Assembly (NCBI GenBank): GCA_016867035.1
Contig: VGKO01000005.1
Span: 1-36,898 of the forward strand
DNA: 36,898 bases
Direction: 5' to 3'
DNA from: Candidatus Pacearchaeota archaeon
GTDB lineage: Archaea; Nanobdellota; Nanobdellia; Pacearchaeales; GW2011-AR1
The position numbers and the translations under genes were made by a program. Shown piece by piece: positions 31,349 through 36,898 of the stretch; within the stretch, counting starts at the first letter, position 1; each line of letters begins with the position of its first letter. The notes beneath the pieces were generated by a model. That model made no database searches and was not told the origin of the DNA. It was given only the letters and a program-made list of their open reading frames with translations.

Positions 31349-32824
31349 ATGAAATTAAAAGTTAAAGAGTTAAGATTTATGGCTGGAAGGCCAATAGCGA
31401 TTTTAAATAGTTGGACCGCTAATCATATGAATGTTCATGTTGGCGAGAGAATTAATCTTTCTAAGTATTCGGATGATATTGTTTCTATAGTCGATGTTTC
31501 TCGTGATTTAATTTCTAATAATGAGGTTGCAGTATCGCAAGAGATACTTGAGTCTTTAAACATTCGAGAAGGTGACGAAGTAGACGTAAGCCCAGCCAGC
31601 AAACCCACTAGTGCTTTTTATATAAAGAAAAAAATGGATGGGCTTGTGTTGAATAAAGACGAAATTCATACAATTATTGAAGATATAGTTAATAATGCTT
31701 TAACTGAAGCAGAAATTGCTTATTTTGTTGCAGCAGTTTATAAAAATAAAATGACTGCCCAAGAAACTGAAGCACTTATTTCCTCGATGGTTAGTGTTGG
31801 AAAAAGACTTAGTTTTCCAGGTGTTGTTGCGGATAAGCATAGTATTGGTGGAATAGCCGCCAATAGAACTACCCCAATAGTTGTTTCGATTTGTGTTGCA
31901 GCAGGGCTTACTATGCCAAAAACTTCTTCAAGAGCGATAACAAGTGCAGCAGGAACAGCCGATGTTATTGAAAGCATAGCCCGAGTAGAGTTTACAACAG
32001 AAGAATTAAAAAAAATAATTTCTAAAGTTGGGGGTTGTATGGTTTGGAATGGTGTTTTAGGATTATCTCCTGCTGATGATAAACTTATTCAAACCGAGAG
32101 AATTTTAGGATTAGATCCAGAAGCTCAATTACTTGCAAGTGTTTTATCCAAAAAAATAGCAGTAGGCAGCAAATATGTTTTAATTGATATCCCCTTTGGA
32201 GAATCTGCAAAGGTTGATAAAAAGAGAGCCTTAGATTTAAAAAAGAAATTTGAGTTTTTTGGAAAAAAATTTGGATTAAATCTTAAATGCGTTTTAACTA
32301 ATGGCGAACAGCCAATAGGAAGAGGAATAGGTCCTTTACTTGAGATTCGAGATGTAATCAGAGTTTTGAAGCAAGAGGATTCTCCAAAAGACTTAGAGAA
32401 TAAAGCTCTTTTTTTAGCATCAGAACTTCTCGAGTTGTCGGGTAAATGTAAGAAAGGAAAAGGCTATTCTTTAGCTAAAGAAATCTTAACAAGCGGAAAA
32501 GCTTTTCATAAATTTCAGAGTATTATTGAAGCACAGTCTGGAAAAGTTCCGACTATAAAAGAAATCGAACAGCGTTTAGGCAAACATAAAAAAGATATTT
32601 TAGCTCCAACAAACATGAAAATAAAGAGCATAAACAATAAAAAAATAAATGCTATTGCAAGCTCGGCTGGATGTCCTATGGATAAAGGTTCTGGAATTTA
32701 TTTATATAAACACGTGGGAGATAATGTAAAAAAAGGTGAAAAAATATTAACTATTTACTCAGAATCTAAGAATAGACTTGAAGAAGCTCTAGATCTCTAT
32801 AAGAAGATTAATGCCCTTTCTTAA
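31349..32824 (+). CDS. AMP phosphorylase (deoA-like, archaeal nucleotide salvage)
   Basis: It catalyses phosphorolysis of AMP (and often CMP/UMP) to the base and ribose-1,5-bisphosphate, the first step of the archaeal AMP pathway. The N-terminal domain of about 85 residues (LKVKELRFMAGRPIAILN) separates AMP phosphorylases from ordinary thymidine phosphorylases. The catalytic core has ADKHSIGGIAANRTTP (about 161-176, phosphate site), PKTSSRAITSAAGTAD (190-205) and a C-terminal barrel-sandwich domain. The length of 491 residues is normal. The partner R15P isomerase is encoded at 14351. The ATG lies directly after a two-hairpin leader. Confidence 0.94.
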   Translation: MKLKVKELRFMAGRPIAILNSWTANHMNVHVGERINLSKYSDDIVSIVDVSRDLISNNEVAVSQEILESLNIREGDEVDVSPASKPTSAFYIKKKMDGLVLNKDEIHTIIEDIVNNALTEAEIAYFVAAVYKNKMTAQETEALISSMVSVGKRLSFPGVVADKHSIGGIAANRTTPIVVSICVAAGLTMPKTSSRAITSAAGTADVIESIARVEFTTEELKKIISKVGGCMVWNGVLGLSPADDKLIQTERILGLDPEAQLLASVLSKKIAVGSKYVLIDIPFGESAKVDKKRALDLKKKFEFFGKKFGLNLKCVLTNGEQPIGRGIGPLLEIRDVIRVLKQEDSPKDLENKALFLASELLELSGKCKKGKGYSLAKEILTSGKAFHKFQSIIEAQSGKVPTIKEIEQRLGKHKKDILAPTNMKIKSINNKKINAIASSAGCPMDKGSGIYLYKHVGDNVKKGEKILTIYSESKNRLEEALDLYKKINALS

Positions 32825-32852
32825 TTATTATATTTTAATTAAATTAATTAAA

Positions 32853-34543
32853 CTAGCTAAAACTTGAATTTTTCTTTGCATGATTTAGCTCTTTAAAGTG
32901 TTCACGACCTATATCCTTGTACTTCTCTTTGCTTGTTCTATTTTTCTTAATAAGTTCTGAAGCATACCAACCGCCCAGATGATGTGGTATCAGTACATAA
33001 TCTGCTCCTGCTTTATACAAGTCTAGTGCTTGTCTTGGTTGTTCAGCCGTGGATACAAAAACAGCGTCGGATTTCGATTCTTTTAATACTTCAAGTATTG
33101 TAAGATTAGAAGATTCTTCAGGTATTGTTGAAATAATTATTTTTGCTTTGCCTAAAGGAATATCATAAAGGAAATTTTTATTTTCAGCATCACCATAGAT
33201 TGCATTTATTTTTTGTTTATTTAGAGCAAGGACTACTTGGGGATTATAATCTACTACTAAAAAACTTTCTCCAAGTTCTTTTATTGATTTAAGAAGTTTA
33301 TACCCCATACGATGATATCCAAACAAAATAATATCATAGGTTTTTTCTTTCATATCTTCTTTGTAATCTATTTTACCATCAAAAATATCCAAGAACCTCA
33401 AAAGTTTTCTTGAGATTATATCCGAATAGTTTATGAGATATGTGCTTGCTGCAATTGTTATTAAAGTTACTAAAACAGCAAGGTTCATTACATCTGCACC
33501 AAAGTGTCCTAAGCTGAATCCTAGGAGAACTAAGATAAGCGAAAACTCGCTGATTTGAGCAAGACTTATTGAAGCAAGAAAATTTGTTTTCTTTTTGTAT
33601 CCAAATATTGTAAGTATAATCATTACAATTAAAGGTTTGCCGAACATAACAAAAACCGAGAATATTAATGCATCTCGAATTAGTGTTGGGGTAATGCTTG
33701 TAAGTTGACTTCCAAAAAATACAAAGAATAAGACAATAAAAAAGTCTCTTAGGGGTTTCATTTTTCCGCCCAAGTCTAAGGAATATTTACTCGAAGCTAA
33801 AGACATTCCTGCTATTAATGCCCCTATTTCTAATGAAAATCCCAAATAATTAAATAAAGTAGCTAAAGCAAGCGCCCATGCAATTCCAAATAAAAACAAG
33901 GCTTCTTGATTTTTTGCCAAATAATCCATTAATCTTCTAAAGACAAAACTAGAAATTAAGAATACTAAGAAAATTAATCCAATAGCAATTCCAAATTCCT
34001 TAAGAACTATTTCTCTTGCTTCGCCTAAATTATTAGTTAATGGAAGAATCATAAGTGCAATAGCTGCGAAAATATCTTGAATAATTAAAATACCTAGGGC
34101 TATTCTTCCGTGAAGGGTATCTAATTCCTTTTTATCTGAAAGGATTTTTACTACAACAACAGTGGAAGAAAAAGCCAAAGCCATTCCGATATAAACCGAG
34201 CCTATAACTGAAAAATTCATGGCAATTGCAATAAAATAACCTAGCACCCCAACGATTGCAATTTGAACTATGCCTGCAATTGTAGAAACCTTTCCAATTT
34301 CTTTTAAAAGTCTAAAATCAAGACGAGTCCAACAATAAAAAGAAGAAAAGCCACTCCAATTCTAGCAAAGGTTTGAATTAAATTAGTATTATCTCCAATT
34401 AGATTAAGGGCCAGCGGGCCAACTAAAACTCCCGCAATTAAGTAAGCTATAATTGGCGGTTGTTTTACAATTCTGGCAAAAATAGTTAGTAAAGAAGAGA
34501 GGGCTATAATAATACTAATTCCAACGAGCACCTCTTGAACCAT
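32853..34543 (-). pseudogene. Kef/CPA2-type cation:proton antiporter with RCK domain, split by a single-base frameshift
   Basis: Two frames together make a typical CPA2 antiporter of about 560 residues. The N-terminal part has the first two helices (QPPIIAYLIAGVLVGPLAL, then FLLFIVGL). The second part has the remaining helices and, near its C-terminus, a TrkA-N/RCK nucleotide-binding domain (ILFGYHRMGYKLL with the Gly-rich turn, then VVDYNP). The break lies near 34319-34320: adding one C on the plus strand (G on the coding strand) restores GLVLDFRLLKEIGKVS, with the expected Asp. A TTTAAA box at 34567-34572 is 26.5 nt from the ATG at 34543, so that start is preferred over 34558. It is either a fresh pseudogene or a sequence error. 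Confidence 0.8.
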
Positions 34544-34566
34544 TAGAACTATAGACATCGGATGTT

Positions 34567-34572
34567 TTTAAA
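34567..34572 (-). promoter_or_regulatory. TATA box for the antiporter gene
   Basis: TTTAAA in AAATTTAAAAAC on the minus strand is centred 26.5 nt before the ATG at 34543 but only 11.5 nt before the upstream ATG at 34558. The inner start is therefore favoured. Confidence 0.5.
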
Positions 34573-34647
34573 TTTGTTCTTTAGAAAAAGCCCAAAAAAC
34601 CCCGGAATTTTGTCACTCCAAAATATACATTTTTCTTGAGCAATCTT

Positions 34648-34653
34648 TTTAAA
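34648..34653 (+). promoter_or_regulatory. TATA box for the small unknown gene
   Basis: TTTAAA within CTTTTTAAACACC is centred about 24.5 nt before the ATG at 34675 and excludes the TTG start at 34636, which lies upstream of the box. Confidence 0.55.
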
Positions 34654-34674
34654 CACCCCAAACCTGAGTTTAAT

Positions 34675-34965
34675 ATGTCAAATCCAGAAAATCAAAATCA
34701 AAAACTTGCAGATTATGTAAAAAAGAATATTTCAAAAGGATATACTCTTGATGCTTTAAGATATTCCCTATTACATCAGGGATATTCTAGAACAAGTGTA
34801 GAAAAAGCAATTGAAATTGCTAATAGACAACTAGCTGCTCAAGCTCCAAAGATGTCTGAAAAGCCAGTTATAAAATACGAAACAATTGATGATGAAGAAA
34901 TGGCTGCTAAGATTGCCGCCCAAGATAAGCCTAGTTTCTGGAAAAGACTTTTTGGCAGAAGATAA
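34675..34965 (+). CDS. Small unknown protein, UBA-like helical segment (96 aa)
   Basis: I know no function for it. Residues from about 10 to 50 (LADYVKKNISKGYTLDALRY, then SLLHQGYSRTSVEKAIEIAN) look like a three-helix unit in which Gly-Tyr turns separate helices, similar in pattern to UBA/CUE-type helical bundles. Similar text occurs in DPANN small proteins as I recall them, but this is unchecked. The C-terminus ends in the basic FWKRLFGRR, a possible membrane-surface or ribosome-contact tail. It meets the convergent hydrolase gene end to end with no gap. Confidence 0.7.
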   Translation: MSNPENQNQKLADYVKKNISKGYTLDALRYSLLHQGYSRTSVEKAIEIANRQLAAQAPKMSEKPVIKYETIDDEEMAAKIAAQDKPSFWKRLFGRR

Positions 34966-35538
34966 TTATTTTATTAGCTTATAATAGAAATCAAACATTT
35001 TCTTTGAATTAAAATCTCTATGATTTATATCTCTAAGAATAATATTTTTCACATTATTACCCTTTAAGGTTCTAGAACCGCGACTTAAATTCAGTATAGA
35101 ATTAAGAATAATTCCTCTTCTTTGGATATTATCTTCTTTTGAATAAACATTGATAATCTTGGTTTTTGATAATGGTTTTATTGAGAGATTTGGGCAACCT
35201 ATCTGAACTATTTTCTTTATTAAATTGGTTCTTTTAGAAGCAAGTTGGGCTATAATCCCCCCATTACTCTTTGCAAAAATTATTACAGGTTGTTTTGCCT
35301 TCTTGATTTCTTGCGCGAGTTTATTAGCTTCTTTTTTTATTCTCCAAAGCCAGATATCCCCGCCCCAATAAAATATTCTGCATTTTACTTTATTTTTTAT
35401 AAGGTAGTCCTTTATTTGTTTTGCATAATTAAAATTTGGGTCTGTTCCAATCATTTTTTTGGCTAGTAAATAAGTTAAATTTCTCTTATTGGGTTTGCCA
35501 AAATAGGTTTTAGAACCATGAATGATTATAACTTTCAT
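34966..35538 (-). CDS. Alpha/beta-hydrolase-like protein
   Basis: This is a 190-residue protein with the layout of a small alpha/beta hydrolase. A first strand IIIHGS (3-9) gives the oxyanion turn. The nucleophile elbow is FAKSNGGIIAQLA with Ser91, then KIINVYSKEDNI with Asp136 and RDINHRDF with His173 form the rest of a plausible triad. The elbow KSNGG fits the general Sm-x-Nu-x-Sm pattern loosely. The substrate is unknown; an esterase or lipase acting in lipid or glycan metabolism would fit the adjacent polyprenol kinase-like gene, 1 nt upstream. It has no signal peptide. Confidence 0.65.
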   Translation of the reverse strand: MKVIIIHGSKTYFGKPNKRNLTYLLAKKMIGTDPNFNYAKQIKDYLIKNKVKCRIFYWGGDIWLWRIKKEANKLAQEIKKAKQPVIIFAKSNGGIIAQLASKRTNLIKKIVQIGCPNLSIKPLSKTKIINVYSKEDNIQRRGIILNSILNLSRGSRTLKGNNVKNIILRDINHRDFNSKKMFDFYYKLIK

Positions 35539-35539
35539 T

Positions 35540-36130
35540 TTATATTGCTCTAACTATTACCTGTACAACTTGTCCGAAGAATCCTGTTGTTATTGGCACT
35601 ACTAGATTATCCTCAAGTTTATAGGTAAGTGTTTCGCTGATTGTTGCGGTTAGGCTCATAGCAAGTATTAACCACCAATTATTTAACAAAAGCACAGCAA
35701 TTATGAAATTAATAACAAACTCCGCAATTATTCCCTCAAGAGTTCTATTACGCATTACAAATCTCTTGCCCAAAGTTTTTCCAAATAAGGCTGCAGAAGC
35801 ATCTCCGACTATTATCATCAATAAAGCAGCAGTAGCTATATGAACTTCAAATAAAGAATAGCAAATTATAAACGAAAGGTAAAGAAAAACAGCAGCAGAA
35901 TAATGACTTTCTTCTTTTTTTCTATAGATATCCTTTATAAAATTAATAGGTTTATTTTTCTCAACCCTCAAATAATCATTAAACATTAATATCAATAAAA
36001 CAAGGGTTGTTGCCAATAGGGCAAGCCCTTTTCCAAGATAAAAGTAGATTATAAGAAAAAATAGAATTGCAAAAACCGAAGATAAATGTATTGCCTTTCT
36101 TTTCAGCTCTATTTTCATTTCTTTTTTCAT
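35540..36130 (-). CDS. Dolichol/phytol kinase-like membrane protein (SEC59/VTE5 family)
   Basis: This is a membrane CTP-dependent polyprenol kinase-type protein that would make or recycle dolichyl phosphate, the lipid carrier for the glycosylation genes in the window. Visible features are ELKRKAIHL at the N-terminus with the KRKxxH motif (10-15), the metal/nucleotide motif IVGDASAALFGKTLGKR (Gly109-Asp110) and NRTLEGIIAEF with Glu132. There are six to seven membrane helices in 196 residues. Related CDP-archaeol synthesis enzymes share this fold, so the substrate is inferred. The ATG is 8 nt after the tRNA-Ser 3' end, without a well-placed TATA box, so co-transcription with the tRNA is likely. 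Confidence 0.78.
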   Translation of the reverse strand: MKKEMKIELKRKAIHLSSVFAILFFLIIYFYLGKGLALLATTLVLLILMFNDYLRVEKNKPINFIKDIYRKKEESHYSAAVFLYLSFIICYSLFEVHIATAALLMIIVGDASAALFGKTLGKRFVMRNRTLEGIIAEFVINFIIAVLLLNNWWLILAMSLTATISETLTYKLEDNLVVPITTGFFGQVVQVIVRAI

Positions 36131-36138
36131 GTTTTAAA

Positions 36139-36220
36139 CGCCGACGCCCGGAATCGAACCGGGAAATCCTTGCGGAAACCTGCTCTCAAGGCAGGCGGAG
36201 TACCATTGTCCCACGTCGGC
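36139..36220 (-). tRNA. tRNA-Ser (anticodon TGA)
   Basis: This is a class II tRNA on the minus strand. The acceptor pairs GCCGACG (36214-36220) with CGTCGGC (36140-36146), 7 bp, and position 36139 supplies discriminator G. The anticodon arm CCTGC-CTTGAGA-GCAGG gives anticodon TGA. A long variable arm with TCC/GGA around GCAA follows, then the T arm CCCGG-TTCGATT-CCGGG. No CCA is encoded and no intron is present. A TTTAAA box at 36246-36251 lies 28.5 nt before the 5' end. A second, broken copy of its 5' end lies upstream. Confidence 0.95.
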
Positions 36221-36245
36221 TTAATTTCTTTAATATTTTATTATT

Positions 36246-36251
36246 TTTAAA
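36246..36251 (-). promoter_or_regulatory. TATA box for tRNA-Ser
   Basis: TTTAAA in ACTTTAAAAATAA on the minus strand is centred 28.5 nt before the mature tRNA 5' end, as expected when transcription starts a few bases upstream of it. Confidence 0.6.
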
Positions 36252-36256
36252 GTAAT

Positions 36257-36352
36257 CTGTGGGACAATGTAGAGTACCATTGACTTCAAAATATACTTGT
36301 TTTGAAGGGACAGAAAATAATTGATTTTCTGTATCCCACGTCGGCTTAATTT
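36257..36352 (-). ncRNA. tRNA-Ser 5'-end copy with double-hairpin insert (candidate structured RNA)
   Basis: The 30 bases covering the tRNA 5' half and flank (36198-36227) recur here in two blocks: 36272-36282 and 36334-36352. They are separated by a 51-nt insert made of two perfect hairpins (36284-36291 with 36300-36307, and 36310-36318 with 36324-36332). An inverted copy of eleven tRNA bases at 36259-36269 closes the fold. Together, 36259-36264 pairs with 36334-36339 around three hairpins, with only 0-2 bases between stems, giving a cloverleaf-like four-way junction. A TATA box at 36371-36376 sits 28.5 nt upstream of the copied tRNA 5' end (36345). No complete tRNA can form. Confidence 0.5.
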
Positions 36353-36370
36353 TAAGAGACTTGTGATGTT

Positions 36371-36376
36371 TTTAAA
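36371..36376 (-). promoter_or_regulatory. TATA box for the tRNA-like element
   Basis: TTTAAA in AGTTTAAAAACATC on the minus strand is centred 28.5 nt before the copied tRNA 5' end at 36345, exactly the spacing at the intact tRNA gene. Confidence 0.5.
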
Positions 36377-36416
36377 CTAATCTATATAAGAAATATTAAC
36401 TTATCTATAATCTTCT

Positions 36417-36779
36417 TTATATAATAGAGGCTGCATCGGGCTTAGTCTTTCCTAGGTGGTAAGTTGCCAATATTCGCATTCCTTGCCTTCTATGGATTCT
36501 TATAGGGTCGTAATCGTCTGCTTGGGAGTTATATTCACCCTCTACTATAATATCATCTCCTAGTTTTATATCCATTTGCCTATGATCATTAAGAAAACAA
36601 AGTGATCTTGTCTGTTGAACTCTTTCCCTTCTTCTTTCTGTTGCTTCACTTGGTTCTTTTAATTTATGATGGTAGACTGCATTTAAAATTTTTATAGGTA
36701 TTTCCATAGCTCCTGACTCCAAAAGCGCAGGAGTAAATTCTACTACTGCTTCAAGAACAAGGTCAGATTTTTTTCCCAT
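36417..36779 (-). CDS. Unknown protein with possible OB/SH3-like C-terminal half (120 aa)
   Basis: I cannot assign a family. The N-terminal half (LVLEAVVEFTPALLESGAME) is mixed, with a basic segment TERRRERVQQTRSLCF in the middle. The C-terminal half, MDIKLGDDIIVEGEYNSQAD then IRIHRRQGMRILATYHLGK, has the pattern of a small beta-barrel: a 'GD-x-I-x-V-x-G-E-Y' strand and a later Gly-Lys end. It recalls DUF3465-like proteins, a weak resemblance only. The TATA box at 36801-36806 is 24.5 nt from the ATG, so it is probably leaderless. It lies upstream of the tRNA-like element on the same strand. Confidence 0.7.
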   Translation of the reverse strand: MGKKSDLVLEAVVEFTPALLESGAMEIPIKILNAVYHHKLKEPSEATERRRERVQQTRSLCFLNDHRQMDIKLGDDIIVEGEYNSQADDYDPIRIHRRQGMRILATYHLGKTKPDAASII

Positions 36780-36800
36780 AACATAAAACTCTTTTTATTA

Positions 36801-36806
36801 TTTAAA
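36801..36806 (-). promoter_or_regulatory. TATA box for the 120-aa unknown gene
   Basis: TTTAAA in CTTTTAAATAATA on the minus strand is centred 24.5 nt before the ATG at 36779. Confidence 0.55.
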
Positions 36807-36898
36807 AGCATTATGTTGGTTCAAAATATATTTTTTAATCTTTATAGAATTTTCAATTAAATTTAGGAAGAAGTTAATACGTTCTATGCAATCCAGAA

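Noticed and set aside
36798-36898. Open minus-strand frame of 32 codons running in from the right edge and ending at 36798
   Set aside because: It looks like a possible C-terminal tail, but it is short, AT-rich and has no recognisable motif. The TATA box of the next gene falls in its last codons. The rest of 36780-36898 shows nothing else.
1-36898. CRISPR arrays, insertion sequences, integrases and rRNA genes
   Set aside because: No regularly spaced repeats, transposase or integrase motifs, or rRNA signatures were seen on either strand.

Overview
The window is AT-rich archaeal DNA. It carries a complete archaeal S10/spc ribosomal-protein cluster (uL3 to uL15 plus SecY, including eS4, eL32, eL19 and aIF1), prefoldin alpha, an AglB-type oligosaccharyltransferase, TFB/TBP-style TATA boxes about 25 nt upstream of start codons, and a tRNA without an encoded CCA. 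Small genes, tight packing and the AMP-salvage pair (AMP phosphorylase and ribose-1,5-bisphosphate isomerase) suggest a DPANN archaeon, perhaps near Pacearchaeota/Woesearchaeota. That placement is inference, not a search result.

Layout. Positions 1-13.2 kb form a protein-glycosylation and surface-glycan locus. It holds several GT2 and GT4 glycosyltransferases, a GT-C mannosyltransferase-like membrane protein, a dolichyl-phosphate-sugar synthase, a flippase, a polyprenyl-P GlcNAc-1-P transferase and AglB. Together they could build a lipid-linked glycan, flip it and transfer it to Asn residues. A 46-residue zinc-ribbon gene and a SpoIIM-like membrane protein follow (13.2-14.3 kb). A ribose-1,5-bisphosphate isomerase and a prefoldin alpha with a Cys/His-rich tail lie at 14.3-15.7 kb. 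From 29.1 down to 15.7 kb the minus strand is one long ribosomal-protein operon ending in SecY and an EMC3/YidC-like insertase. From 29.3 to 36.9 kb there is an unknown protein, an AI-2E-type permease, AMP phosphorylase with a structured leader, a frameshifted Kef-type antiporter, two small unknown proteins, an alpha/beta-hydrolase, a dolichol-kinase-like protein and tRNA-Ser(TGA).

Regulation. Most first genes of operons have a TTTAAA or TTTATAAA box centred 24-27 nt from the ATG, so they are probably leaderless. Some genes inside operons instead have Shine-Dalgarno sequences (eS4, aIF1, uS14). The TATA spacing revises several starts.

Most unusual signals: (a) next to tRNA-Ser, a second promoter-bearing copy of the tRNA 5' end split by a 51-nt double-hairpin insert that can fold as a compact four-way junction; (b) a hairpin-rich leader with a short upstream ORF before AMP phosphorylase, bounded by an 11-nt repeat of the start-codon region; (c) a Cys-rich tail on prefoldin alpha; (d) a structured region upstream of uL3; (e) two genes each broken by one single-base frameshift.
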